From: Limnovirga sp038203525
Lineage (GTDB): Bacteria > Bacteroidota > Bacteroidia > Chitinophagales > Chitinophagaceae
DNA length: 64,000 bases
Assembly (NCBI GenBank): GCA_038203525.1
Contig: JBBRDW010000001.1
Coordinates: 1-64,000 of the forward strand
Direction of reading: 5' to 3'
Made by a program: the position numbers and the translations under genes. Below are positions 18,701 to 27,417 of the stretch, piece after piece. The stretch's first letter is position 1, and each line of letters begins with the position of its first letter. The notes beneath the pieces were generated by a model. That model saw only the letters and a list, made by a program, of their open reading frames with translations. It was not told the origin of the DNA and searched no databases.

Positions 18701-19273
18701 ATACATATCAAGATCACCATCATTATCATAATCAAAAAAAGCTGCCATTGTCGAAAAACTACTGTCATTTAAACCGTATACTGCAGCCATTTCCTTAAAA
18801 TGCGGATTGCCATCTTTACCCAGCCCTTCATTAATATACAAAAGGTTTTCCCGCTTGTTTCCATCCCTACTCATCGTGCACGATACGTAAATATCCGGCC
18901 ATGAATCGTTGTTAATATCTACAACAGAAACTCCGCGGCACCAGCGCCCTTCGCCAGTTACGCCAGCCGCAGCTGTTACGTCTTCAAACTCCAGTTTACC
19001 TTTATTTAAATAAAGTTTATTCTCAACAAGACTGCCGGTAAAATAAATATCCTGCAGGCCGTCTTTGTTAAAATCGCCAATGCCAACGCCACCGCCATTG
19101 TAAACGTTGGAAAGATCCATTACGTTTACAGAATCGTTCTGCTGAATGCTGTTATTAAAGTGTATTCCGGTGTGCGAAGATGCTACCCTGTCAAACAAGT
19201 TTTTTTGACCACAGGAACAAAAAACTAAGCTTATAAAAAAAAGCCAGCCGGCTATAGTGGAAATATTTTTCAT
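15707..19273 (-). CDS. CRTAC1-like VCBS/FG-GAP lipoprotein with ASPIC/UnbV domain
   Basis: 1188 residues. MKNISTIAGWLFFISLVFCSCGQ is a lipoprotein signal, so the start is the ATG at 19273. The open frame upstream to 19387 runs into a repeat arm and is not used. Two long arrays of VCBS/FG-GAP blades (about 40-480 and 640-1100) are rich in Ca-binding D-x-D-N-D-G-D loops and should form beta propellers. Between them lies an ASPIC/UnbV segment (about 510-590) with GAHFGLG and VIIKWPAG. Such proteins are surface or periplasmic binding proteins that accompany SusCD loci. It sits between SusD and the haloperoxidase on the same strand. Confidence 0.9.
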   Translation of the reverse strand: MKNISTIAGWLFFISLVFCSCGQKNLFDRVASSHTGIHFNNSIQQNDSVNVMDLSNVYNGGGVGIGDFNKDGLQDIYFTGSLVENKLYLNKGKLEFEDVTAAAGVTGEGRWCRGVSVVDINNDSWPDIYVSCTMSRDGNKRENLLYINEGLGKDGNPHFKEMAAVYGLNDSSFSTMAAFFDYDNDGDLDMYLAVNQILTGEFPNRFRKIITDGSFPSTGRLYRNDWNDSLQHPVFINVSKEAGIGIEGYTHGVTIADINKDGWKDIYVTNDYLSQNILYINNHDGTFTDEAIKYFKHTSANAMGQDIEDINNDGLADVFELDMNPRDNYRKKMMLNPSSYQTYQNSDYFGYQYQYVRNTLQLNMGPRVGQNDSVGPPVFSEIAFLGNVAETDWSWAPMITDFDNDGNRDIIVTNGFPKDVTDHDFIAFRDKAFYVATKDQLLSQMPEVKINNYAFRNNGNLTFSDVSAQWGISDPSFSNGAAYADFDNDGDVDYVINNINDEAFLYENHSAGNRANNHFIKINFSGAAPNKDGVGTWVEIYYDNGKQQVYENTPYRGYLSSIETGAHFGLGNISVIDSVIIKWPAGTMQSLKNIKADQVITVYQQDAKENYTWNQPVFAANNLFRDISDSVAPNIANKDDDFVDFNIQKLLPHKLSEYSPGLAVGDINNDGLNDIIMGGSFGYSTQIITQQKNGKFTASQLMPAADRMNKPSEDMGLLLFDADADGDNDLYVAGGSYESDANTFHYQDKIFVNDGHGSFTLDSLALPVNYDSKSCVRSVDIDNDGDLDIFVAGRCLPGKYPSPVSCFIYRNDSKPGKIIFTNVTDAVAPGLKNVGMTCDAVFTDFDNDGFKDLIVAGEFMPLKFFKNLGGKFDLIKTDLDSQVGWWNSIVPGDFDNDGDIDYIAGNTGQNSFYKASDQYPVRIYAKDFDSNGSFDAIPSVYLPAKDGSLKEFPAQTRDDLIKQMIGMRNKFQTYAQFAVAPFNELLTTDQLTNALILTANNFKSSYIRNDGNGRFTMMDLPVDAQFSSVYGMIAEDVDGDGNLDIVMNGNDYGPEVTVGRYDAMNGLVLRGDGKGNFKPLSILESGIYIPGNGKALVKFSNSNGTCMLAASQNRGPLKIFELKQKDKLVPYQPTDSYALLTLKDGRTRKVECNNGSGFLSQSARFINVNQSVAGIVIVDKKGNKRIVQ

Positions 19274-19351
19274 TTGCTTTTGCAAAATAGGATTATTTAG
19301 AAATGCAAATATGTTAACTGAAATAAAAAGTGCATAACCCGATGTTTTAGT

Positions 19352-19590
19352 ATTTTTTTTGGAGCCTGGCTTTAAGTCTTTGGGCATCTTTTGTTGCGTC
19401 GCACTCTTGTACTAAGGCAAATATTTCAGCACTCAACGCAAAGCATTCAGGTAAAAATCCGATAACAGATTTGCACTATTATAACCGTACTCAAATCCCC
19501 GCAAGTCTCCGCTGACTGCTCCTACCTGAACTAAAAGTACAAGAGTGCGACGCAACAGCCGATGCAATGAAAAACGATTGCCTGGTAATA
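19352..19590. repeat. Complete L-loop-R repeat element
   Basis: T-run and GGAGCCTGGC, 24-base spacer, perfect core at 19393-19412; right core at 19537-19556 and right box GCCTGG (19580-19585). It splits the SusCD pair from its likely partner genes. With the terminator at 19644 it fills this 424-base gap. Confidence 0.95.
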
Positions 19591-19643
19591 AATAAAGAAA
19601 ATAATTAAATGAAACCCACTGGGTAACTACGCCATATTATACA

Positions 19644-19675
19644 AAAACGGGCAGGCTGTACAGCCTGCCCGTTTT
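19644..19675 (-). terminator. Bidirectional terminator hairpin after SusD
   Basis: A perfect 32-base palindrome: AAAACGGGCAGGCTGT followed by its own complement, giving a GC-rich stem with A/T ends. It ends the SusC-SusD transcript 23 bases after the stop codon and could work on both strands. Confidence 0.9.
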
Positions 19676-19697
19676 AAAACCAACTTTCTAAAATAAA

Positions 19698-21455
19698 TTA
19701 ATATCCTGGGTTTTGCACCAGCGCACCCTTCTCACGGTCAATCTGCTGCAGTGGTATCGGGAAGTACTCATTTTTACCCGCAGTGAATACCGCGTTACCA
19801 AGGTAAGGACGTTTTGTTTTTTCAACAGACAAGTATGTATTAAGCACCGACGCAGCAGTGCCGTAACGTACAAGGTCGAAGAAACGATGGCCTTCCATTG
19901 CAAGCTCTAACCTTCTTTCAAACTGAACTGCTTTTCTCGCATATACCTGATCTGGAAAGGACTGGTAAAGACCAACTTTATAATTAGCAGCAGGCGTATT
20001 TGTAAAGCCTTTGGAAGGATCTGCATTGTCAACATAGGTATTAACCCAACCTGCCGGATTTGCAGCGCGTGCCCTAACCTGGTTTACATAATCTCTAGCT
20101 TTATCTATGCTTCCAACTTCAACTTCGCATTCTGCTGCCCAAAGGAGTACATCTGCAAAACGAATGAAAGTATAGTTATTTGCAGTTACACCTCCGGTCC
20201 AGAAAGATGCATCTGTTAGAGAATTAGTTTGCCTTTTGTAATAAACAGCCTTTTTAGCAGCGTAAGGCCCACCGTTACTTTGCTCTCTTATCCAGTTGTT
20301 ACCTGGATGTAAACCCCAGTCAAGATAAGGAATACCACGGCGGCCAACTGTCCAGTCTAGGCGAGCATCCAGAGTTCCGGTGTATGGCGTAAAAGGATCT
20401 GTTGATTTTAAGCCCTGATCGTTGGTAACGTCTACGGCATTCCAAGTATCCAACAATGGCAAACCAGTAACAGCATCGGTTTTAAAAGCATTAACCAGGT
20501 TCTGTGTTGGCTGGTAAAAACCACAGCAACCTGCAGGTCCACCGTTGTAGGGGAAGTTTAAAACATCTCCGTATCCACCGTTAGCTCCACTGGCTCCATC
20601 ATTCACTGACTGCTGCACAGAGAAAACTGCTTCTGAACTATTCTTGGTTTCGGCATTAAAATTATCACCAAAACTAACCAGCGCATATTTTTTACCGTTG
20701 GTAGTTGTACCACTTGCAATTACTGATTCTAACAGTGGTTTCGCGGCAGCATATTTTTGCTGAAACATATATGCTTTGGCTAGATAAGCCATTGCAGACC
20801 ATTTATTGCATCTGCCAACTGAACCCTGTGTTTCAGGCAGGTTATCCATCGCAAATTGCAGATCAGCTTCTATATTTGGCCAAATATCTGCAGTGTTAGG
20901 CGCATTGTAATTACCCGCTGCATAGGTAATGGATTCATCTACATAAGGTACATTTTTCCACATTTTCTTAGCTTCAAAATGATAATGTGCACGCAGAAAT
21001 CTTGCTTCTGCAGTCTCTCTTTTAATATCATCAGCTGTAAGATCTGTTGCAAGTGGAATTGTTCTCAATACATCATTGCAACGCTGAATGGCATCATAAA
21101 CAGCCTGCCATTTATTATTGAAATAATAATTTGCAGAAGTTTCGGAATAAGTCTCAATAGGGGTGATATCATTTTGGTCACCAGCATCAGATCCTTTATA
21201 GGCATCATCTGAAGCTACACCACCATATACCCAGTTGGAAGCAGCAGACTCCCAGCCATTGCCCGCAACACCGTAACCATCCAATCCTGAGTAGGCACCA
21301 ATCAATAATCCTTCGATACCATTTTTATTTGCAAGTACATCTGGATTAATTGAACCCAAAGGGGCTTTGTTAAGAAAATCCTTTGAACAGGCAAAAGCAA
21401 CAACCATCATTACTAACAGCCCTGGTAAAAGGAATTTTAATTTTGTTTTTTTCAT
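19698..21455 (-). CDS. SusD/RagB-family nutrient-binding lipoprotein
   Basis: 585 residues from the ATG at 21453-21455. MKKTKLKFLLPGLLVMMVVAFACSK is a lipoprotein signal. KDFLNKAPLGSINPDVLANKNGIEGLLIGAYSGLD is the classic SusD opening. TPR-like helices follow (AEARFLRAHYHFEAKKMW), and near the C-terminus FERRLELAMEGHRFFDLVRYG and NEYFPIPLQQIDREKGALVQNPGY. SusD proteins sit on the cell surface as lids of SusC transporters. It begins 46 bases after the SusC stop codon, with no repeat between, so the two form an operon. The substrate is unknown. Confidence 0.95.
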   Translation of the reverse strand: MKKTKLKFLLPGLLVMMVVAFACSKDFLNKAPLGSINPDVLANKNGIEGLLIGAYSGLDGYGVAGNGWESAASNWVYGGVASDDAYKGSDAGDQNDITPIETYSETSANYYFNNKWQAVYDAIQRCNDVLRTIPLATDLTADDIKRETAEARFLRAHYHFEAKKMWKNVPYVDESITYAAGNYNAPNTADIWPNIEADLQFAMDNLPETQGSVGRCNKWSAMAYLAKAYMFQQKYAAAKPLLESVIASGTTTNGKKYALVSFGDNFNAETKNSSEAVFSVQQSVNDGASGANGGYGDVLNFPYNGGPAGCCGFYQPTQNLVNAFKTDAVTGLPLLDTWNAVDVTNDQGLKSTDPFTPYTGTLDARLDWTVGRRGIPYLDWGLHPGNNWIREQSNGGPYAAKKAVYYKRQTNSLTDASFWTGGVTANNYTFIRFADVLLWAAECEVEVGSIDKARDYVNQVRARAANPAGWVNTYVDNADPSKGFTNTPAANYKVGLYQSFPDQVYARKAVQFERRLELAMEGHRFFDLVRYGTAASVLNTYLSVEKTKRPYLGNAVFTAGKNEYFPIPLQQIDREKGALVQNPGY

Positions 21456-21500
21456 ATTCACTATTTTTAAAAAGTTGAAATTTAAATTAATATACAATTA

Positions 21501-24500
21501 TCAGAATGAAACGTTCAGTCCAACAAGATATGTTTTTTGATTATTTGGATAAACACCAAAGTCAACTCCAAAGGCTGTGTTACTTCCACCAATTTCCGGA
21601 TCGGCACCACTATAATTTGTGATGGTGAATAAATTAGCTGCCTGAACATAGATTCTAAATTTATCAACTTTAAATCTTTGAAGCACAGATTGAGGCAAAG
21701 AGTATCCGATGCTTATTTGTTTACATCTTAAATAAGATGCATCTTCCAGATAATAGGAGTTTGGCACCCCGTCATTACTAAAGTTTGCCTCATTCTCTGC
21801 AATTGGTGTTTTTGCATTTGGATTTGACGGGCTCCAGGAATTATAAAGCAGGTCTTTACTTTTTGCGCCCTGAAAAGCCGGAAAAAAGTCTGTCCAGTAT
21901 TTTACATAATTGATGGCATCGTTACCCTGTGAGCCATAAAGGAACATTGAGAAATCAAAACCTTTATAGGCAGCACTCAAATTAAGACCATAAGTGAAGG
22001 CTGGGTTTGGATCACCAAAAAATGTTCTGTCATCAGAAGTTATTTTACCATCATTGTTAACATCCTGGTATTTGAAACGGCCAGGTGCAGCTTGGTCCTG
22101 AGTGGGTGACTTTGAAACATCAGCAGCATCCTGAAATAATCCTAACACCTTGTATCCATAAAACGCACCGATAGCCTGGCCAGTCTGGTTACGTACAAAA
22201 TTACCAATACGGGTACCAGCAGCTTCAAAGTATTGACCAGGGATTTCTTTCACTATTGCATTATAGGTAGTGAAAGTTCCCGTGATATCAAATTTGAAAT
22301 CTTTGCTCACGGTACCATGGTAACCAGCCGACATATCAACACCGGTATTTTCAATATTACCAATATTAATCTGAGGCAATGTTGCACCACCGCTGGCAAT
22401 TATACCTTGTTGATCCTGAAATAATAAACCAGATATGGCTTTTTTATACCATTCAAAACTGAAATCAAATTTATTTTTAAATAAAACAGCTTCAAATCCA
22501 ACGTTGGTAAGTTTATCTTCTTCCCAACCTGTTACCGGGCTACCAATACGGGTTGCACGGAAACCCTGAACTATACTAGTGCTGGTTCCATTAATATCAT
22601 AATAGGCATCTCCAGGGCCACCACCAAAAAGAGTATACTGGTTTTCACTTGGCACGTTGCTGTAAGAACCCAATTTACCCCAACTTCCCTTAATTTTTAG
22701 TTCATTGATCCAGCTTACACCGCTCATGAATTTTTCGCGGGAAACCCTCCATGCTGCTGAAACAGCAGGGAAGTAACCTGTACGGTTATCCGGGCCAAAA
22801 ACAGAAGCCTGATCTCTCCTGCCCCTTAATCCAACAAAATATTTATCATCATAACCATAGTCAATCTGTGCTATATAGGAAAACAAAGTTGACTGGTATG
22901 CATAACTATAATTGGTTTGTCCGGTAGGGCTGCCATTAGAAAGGTTTCTGTAGTCAACAGCATCTGTAAAGTATCCAAGTCTTTGACCACCTACACCTCT
23001 GCCATAAAAAGACAAGGCTTCAGAGCCAAACAATGCTTTTACACTATGTTTTTGAGCAAAAACATTACTATAAGTGAGTGTGTTGGTCCACTGCCAGGTT
23101 CTATTGAAAAATGCGTTTTCGCTAAATCCATTCGAGCCATTATTTTCTGCATTTTCATACTGGTGAAACTGGTAATTATAGTAATATCCGTTGTCAATTG
23201 TTCCGCCAAACTGCGTGCGTGCAGTAAAATGTTTGAGGAAATCAACTTCGCCAAATACGTTTCCGGTTATGTCCCAAGTATTTCCTTTATCATCTGCCGC
23301 ACGTGTTCTGGCACCATAAGGAGTACGGGAGTTGCCTAAACCTGTACCTCTTGAACTTCCAAAACCGCCCTTAATATCAAAAACAGGAATAATGGGCTGC
23401 ATGCGATATACCTGATTAATATCGTTTTCCTGATTAAGACCTATTTGGGGGTTGTCTTTATAAAAAAGATACGCATTTTCCCCAATCCTTATGTTATTTT
23501 TTACATTGAAAACGGTGTTAATCCTGGCTGAATATCTTTTCAAATAAGTGTTAAGCAAAGTACCCTGCTGATTAAAGTAACCCAGAGAAAAAAGGTATGC
23601 AGATTTATCATTTGCACCGCTGGCACTGATTGTGTGACTCTGAATTGGTGCAGGTGTAAATAAAGTATGATACCAGTCGGTACCTTGTTTATTAGCAGGC
23701 GTGATCTGGTAAATTGGCCCCGCATTGTAGTCTACATTGTACAAATCAGGATTTGCAACCGGGTTATCAACGCCAATTACACCAGTTGCAGTTCCGGCAA
23801 CAATATAATCTGGAATAACCGGTGAGGCACCGTTACCATATTGTGCGCTTACAGGGTTACCATTGCTACCAACCTGATTCGAATTTCTTAATGCCAGCCA
23901 GGTAACATCCGCCATCTCCTGCGTATTTAGGAGATTATATACATTTCCTTGAAGCGGTTGCTGGGTACCATAATAAGAATCGTAGGTAATTTTTGATAAT
24001 CCTTTGCCTCTTTTGGTTGTGATAAGAATTACACCTGCAGAACCACGAACACCATAAATGGCAGCTGCACCAGCATCTTTCAACACAGAAATGCTTTCGA
24101 TATCATCAGCATTTACATTGTTGATGTCGCCCTGAGTGCCATCAATCATTACAAGTGGATCTGCACCACCAAAAGAAGTAATACCCCTAACCCTTATAAG
24201 GCTTGAAGAACCAGGCTGACCAGGGTTGATCACGGTTAAACCAGAAGCACGACCCTGCAGCATTTGTGCAGGGCTGCCCGCAGGTACGGATTTTAAATCT
24301 TTTACATTTACTGTTGCAACTGATCCAGTAATACTCTTCTTCTTTTGAGCAGTATAACCGGTAACAACGATCTCATCAAGTGAAGATGCTTTCTCCTTTA
24401 AAGAAACCTCTACATTATCTCTTGATGAAACATCAATTTCCACGTCATCGAAACCAATGGAAGACACTACAAGCGTGTTCTTATTGGAAGGAACGTTTAT

Positions 24501-24701
24501 TACAAACGCACCACTTGTAGTAGTTACAGTGGCAATGTTTGTTCCTTTAACAGTAACAGAAGCAAAAGCAAGTGGTTGCTTGTCTTTTGCATTGGTAACG
24601 GTTCCGGACACTTTTTTTTGTGCAAGGAGCGAACCGGAAATCAAGAGAAAAATAAAGGCAGCACATACCCGTACAGCCAAGCAGTCGATTTTTTGTCTCA
24701 T
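21501..24701 (-). CDS. SusC/RagA TonB-linked outer-membrane transporter
   Basis: About 1066 residues. The signal peptide ends at SGSLLAQ. A CarboxypepD_reg-like domain (VSGTVTNAKDKQPLAFASVTVKG) follows, then ALDEIVVTGY-type TonB box, here SLDEIVVTGYTAQKKKS, then a plug with VRGITSFGGADPLVMIDG and VRGSAGVILITTKRG. The long 22-strand barrel ends in YLVGLNVSF with terminal Phe. I chose the ATG at 24699-24701; a TTG four codons earlier is possible. It imports an unknown ligand together with the SusD encoded next to it. No STN domain is present, so signalling through FecR is unlikely for this copy. Confidence 0.95.
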   Translation of the reverse strand: MRQKIDCLAVRVCAAFIFLLISGSLLAQKKVSGTVTNAKDKQPLAFASVTVKGTNIATVTTTSGAFVINVPSNKNTLVVSSIGFDDVEIDVSSRDNVEVSLKEKASSLDEIVVTGYTAQKKKSITGSVATVNVKDLKSVPAGSPAQMLQGRASGLTVINPGQPGSSSLIRVRGITSFGGADPLVMIDGTQGDINNVNADDIESISVLKDAGAAAIYGVRGSAGVILITTKRGKGLSKITYDSYYGTQQPLQGNVYNLLNTQEMADVTWLALRNSNQVGSNGNPVSAQYGNGASPVIPDYIVAGTATGVIGVDNPVANPDLYNVDYNAGPIYQITPANKQGTDWYHTLFTPAPIQSHTISASGANDKSAYLFSLGYFNQQGTLLNTYLKRYSARINTVFNVKNNIRIGENAYLFYKDNPQIGLNQENDINQVYRMQPIIPVFDIKGGFGSSRGTGLGNSRTPYGARTRAADDKGNTWDITGNVFGEVDFLKHFTARTQFGGTIDNGYYYNYQFHQYENAENNGSNGFSENAFFNRTWQWTNTLTYSNVFAQKHSVKALFGSEALSFYGRGVGGQRLGYFTDAVDYRNLSNGSPTGQTNYSYAYQSTLFSYIAQIDYGYDDKYFVGLRGRRDQASVFGPDNRTGYFPAVSAAWRVSREKFMSGVSWINELKIKGSWGKLGSYSNVPSENQYTLFGGGPGDAYYDINGTSTSIVQGFRATRIGSPVTGWEEDKLTNVGFEAVLFKNKFDFSFEWYKKAISGLLFQDQQGIIASGGATLPQINIGNIENTGVDMSAGYHGTVSKDFKFDITGTFTTYNAIVKEIPGQYFEAAGTRIGNFVRNQTGQAIGAFYGYKVLGLFQDAADVSKSPTQDQAAPGRFKYQDVNNDGKITSDDRTFFGDPNPAFTYGLNLSAAYKGFDFSMFLYGSQGNDAINYVKYWTDFFPAFQGAKSKDLLYNSWSPSNPNAKTPIAENEANFSNDGVPNSYYLEDASYLRCKQISIGYSLPQSVLQRFKVDKFRIYVQAANLFTITNYSGADPEIGGSNTAFGVDFGVYPNNQKTYLVGLNVSF

Positions 24702-24819
24702 AAGCGGGAGCAATTATGGTTGTTAAAAAATTATAAAATCTGTTAAAATTAGGGGAAAAGCATTCATCAAAATCAAAAATTCAAAAAAAAATACAACGTG
24801 TTAAACATACACATTACAA

Positions 24820-24838
24820 TTGTGTGCACCTGACACAA
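24820..24838. promoter_or_regulatory. Inverted repeat upstream of SusC
   Basis: TTGTGT-GCACCTG-ACACAA: a 6-base perfect inverted repeat with a 7-base centre, about 120 bases before the SusC start and 24 bases after the miaA stop. It could be an operator; the half-sites are short and chance is possible. Confidence 0.25.
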
Positions 24839-24861
24839 TGAAATAAAAATCTGAAGGATAT

Positions 24862-25776
24862 TTAATTACCCCTTATGGATGAAATTATCTGATTAAAATC
24901 AATGGGGTTATTTGGTAAAATCCATTGAATGTTTTGGTCTTTTTTAAACCAGGTCATCTGCCTTTTTGCATACTGAATTGTATGTGCTTTTATCTTATCC
25001 ACAGCGGATTGCAGGCTTATTTTATCTTCCAAATATTCATACAGTTCCCTGTAACCAACAGTTCGCAGCGCATTAAAATCTTTGTACGCAAACAAAGATT
25101 CTGCCTCCAGTAACAAGCCATTTTTTATCATTAGATCTGTGCGGCAATCTATGTTTTTTTTCAGTGCTTCTTTAGATACATTTAATGCAATTTTAATTAC
25201 ACCAAATGGCCGTTGTTTTCGATTTTTTTGTTGAAAGGAAGTTATTGATTTGCCCGTGCCTGTAAATATTTCCAATGCCCGTATTAAACGATGTGGATTT
25301 TTCTGGTCTGCTGCATCCCAGAACACCGGATCCTTTGTTCTTATTTCAGCCTGAAGCCAGGGTAGCCCATGCTGCTGATAATTTTCGATGATTGATTTTC
25401 TGATATGTTCCGCTACCTGTGGTATAAGATCGAGCCCTTCGCAAAATGCGGTAATATATAAGCCCGTTCCCCCAGCCATAATTACAAAATCATTTTGTTG
25501 AAAAATCTTACCTGCAGCCTGCAGGGCATACGCCTCAAAAGTTTGGGCATTTACATTTTCGTATATGGAGTGCGAGCTTATAAAATGGTGCTTAACCTGT
25601 TGTAATTGTTCGCGACTTGGCTTGGCTACACCAATATTTAATTCTTTAAAACACTGGCGGCTATCGGCGGAGATAATTTCGGTTTTAAAATGGTTGGCAA
25701 ACTGTATTGCCAGATCTGTTTTGCCAGAGGCGGTGGGGCCCGCAACAACAATTACTGTTTTCTTTTGAATATTCAT
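24862..25776 (-). CDS. miaA: tRNA dimethylallyltransferase MiaA
   Basis: 304 residues, typical length. P-loop GPTASGKT at 13-20, then ISADSRQCFKELNIGVAKP (the tRNA/prenyl-binding DSRQ motif), AGGTGLYI, and the C-terminal RTVGYRELYEYLEDK with YAKRQMTWFKKD. It transfers a dimethylallyl group to N6 of A37 in tRNAs reading UNN codons. It lies alone between SusC and a repeat element. Confidence 0.95.
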   Translation of the reverse strand: MNIQKKTVIVVAGPTASGKTDLAIQFANHFKTEIISADSRQCFKELNIGVAKPSREQLQQVKHHFISSHSIYENVNAQTFEAYALQAAGKIFQQNDFVIMAGGTGLYITAFCEGLDLIPQVAEHIRKSIIENYQQHGLPWLQAEIRTKDPVFWDAADQKNPHRLIRALEIFTGTGKSITSFQQKNRKQRPFGVIKIALNVSKEALKKNIDCRTDLMIKNGLLLEAESLFAYKDFNALRTVGYRELYEYLEDKISLQSAVDKIKAHTIQYAKRQMTWFKKDQNIQWILPNNPIDFNQIISSIRGN

Positions 25777-25827
25777 TGATCAGTTATTAAGACTAATGCA
25801 ATAATTTATTTAAAACGGAAAATTTTA

Positions 25828-25938
25828 AAGCCGCATTTATAGTTGCGTGTTACGCTCTTGCTCACTTTATAATTAAAAGTACAAGAGTGCGACGCAAGGG
25901 ACGATGCCATTTTATACGACGCCGGGCCCAAAAAAAAT
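25828..25938. repeat. Short repeat element with decayed left arm
   Basis: The right arm is intact: core at 25879-25897, GACGATGCCAT spacer, GCCGGGCCC (25921-25929) and an A-run ending 17 bases from the stop of the NtrC-like gene. The left arm is reduced to GTTGCGTGTTACGCTCTTG (25842-25860). The loop is only about 18 bases, the shortest seen. Confidence 0.85.
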
Positions 25939-25954
25939 TCCCGGGTGTCAGAAG

Positions 25955-27115
25955 CTAACCATGCATTACATAATTTTTCACATCGTCGGGAGTTATTGTT
26001 TTGCCTGATAAAATTACCAGCCGTTCTACTACGTTGCGCAGTTCGCGGATATTACCGGTCCAGTTATGATTTTGTAATGCTTCTATGGCTTTTTTATCGA
26101 TTACTTTTTTTACCTGGCCATAATCTTCTGCAATATCTTCCAGGAATTTATTTACCAATGCCGGAATATCGTCTACCCGGTCGTTAAGCGAAGGAACATG
26201 AATAAGAATTACGCTTAAACGGTGGTAAAGATCGAGCCTGAAATTTTTAGCTTCCGTCTCTTTCAACAGGTCTTTATTGGTGGCGGCAATTACCCTTACG
26301 TCAACCGAAATTTCCTTGTCGGCCCCTACCCTTGTTATCTTTCCTTCCTGCAAGGCACGCAAAACTTTTGCCTGAGCGCTCAAACTCATATCGCCAATTT
26401 CATCAAGAAAAAGCGTGCCACCGCTGGCCTGCTCAAATTTGCCGATGCGTTGTTTTATTGCTGAGGTAAAAGAACCTTTTTCGTGACCGAATAATTCGCT
26501 TTCAATTAATTCGCTGGGTATGGCTGCACAGTTAACTTCTACCAGCGGGCCTTCGGCTCTGTTACTTTTTTCGTGAAGCCATTTTGCCACAAGTTCTTTA
26601 CCGGCGCCGTTTTCACCGGTTATCAATACCCTGGCATCTGTGGGGCCAACCTTTTCTATAGTGTCTTTTATACGTTGTATGGGCTCGCTGCTGCCAATCA
26701 TCTCCTGCACCCGGTTTACTTTTCGTTTAAGTACACGTGTTTCTTTGCTTAAATTATTTCTGTCCAGGGCGTTGCGGATAGTTATTAGCAGCCGGTTTAA
26801 ATCCGGAGGTTTTGCCACGTAATCGTAAGCGCCTTTTTTTACTGCATCCACCGCGGTTTCTATAGTACCATGACCGCTGATCATTATTATGGGCACATCC
26901 GGATTTTTATTGGTGGCATTAATTAAAAACTCAACACCATCAACTTTTGGCATCTTAATATCACAGAGTACAACATCGAAATTTTTTTCATTAAAAAGTT
27001 TCAGGCCCTCTTCACCATCTGCAGCTTCCTCTACTTTAAACCCCTCGTAACTTAATATTTCGCTAAGCGTTTTGCGAATAGCCCTTTCATCATCTATGAT
27101 AAGAATGTTCGACAT
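25955..27115 (-). CDS. NtrC-like response regulator, receiver plus AAA+, no HTH
   Basis: 386 residues. The receiver domain (1-120) has the acidic pair DD at 8-9, phospho-acceptor D52 in VLCDIKMP and K103 in YVAKPPDL. The AAA+ domain has Walker A GENGAGKE (167-174), Walker B GGTLFLDEIGDM and the R-finger region NIRELRNVVERL. The sigma-54 contact loop, normally GAFTGA, reads GSFTSA (214-219). The protein ends shortly after the AAA+ lid with DVKNYVMHG, so there is no Fis-type DNA-binding domain. I recall close relatives with the same features in Chitinophagaceae. It may act from solution on sigma-54 holoenzyme or may have another target. No histidine kinase is adjacent. Confidence 0.85.
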   Translation of the reverse strand: MSNILIIDDERAIRKTLSEILSYEGFKVEEAADGEEGLKLFNEKNFDVVLCDIKMPKVDGVEFLINATNKNPDVPIIMISGHGTIETAVDAVKKGAYDYVAKPPDLNRLLITIRNALDRNNLSKETRVLKRKVNRVQEMIGSSEPIQRIKDTIEKVGPTDARVLITGENGAGKELVAKWLHEKSNRAEGPLVEVNCAAIPSELIESELFGHEKGSFTSAIKQRIGKFEQASGGTLFLDEIGDMSLSAQAKVLRALQEGKITRVGADKEISVDVRVIAATNKDLLKETEAKNFRLDLYHRLSVILIHVPSLNDRVDDIPALVNKFLEDIAEDYGQVKKVIDKKAIEALQNHNWTGNIRELRNVVERLVILSGKTITPDDVKNYVMHG

Positions 27116-27193
27116 GCGTTTTATGTTTACCTGCTAAGATAGAAGTATTTGACTGAAGCAAATTTATAAGAAAGTAAATATTGGAGCGTAGTG

Positions 27194-27250
27194 TTTTATG
27201 TACCCGGCATAATAACGTAGCCGGGCTTTTCTTGCGTCGCACTCTTGTAC
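27194..27250 (+). repeat. Single L arm of the dispersed repeat
   Basis: TTTTATGTACCCGGC left end, 24-base spacer, core at 27232-27250. ATTCAATTCAGC follows just inside, as at other L arms. The remaining 170 bases up to the TonB receptor stop show nothing recognisable. Confidence 0.9.
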
Positions 27251-27417
27251 CGCATTAATTCAATTCAGCTTGCCTAAAAAAAATGCTAACAGGTTTATTT
27301 TTTCATCATGCAATTCTTGTATTGCCGCATTACTATAAATGTGCAGAACGGTATAGAAATAAAAAATACAGACGCATTAAAATACTGACTGCAATAATTG
27401 CCCGAAAATACGCTGCA

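Noticed and set aside
19274..19387. N-terminal extension of the CRTAC1-like protein
   Set aside because: It starts within a repeat, while MKNISTIAGW at 19273 opens a proper lipoprotein signal.
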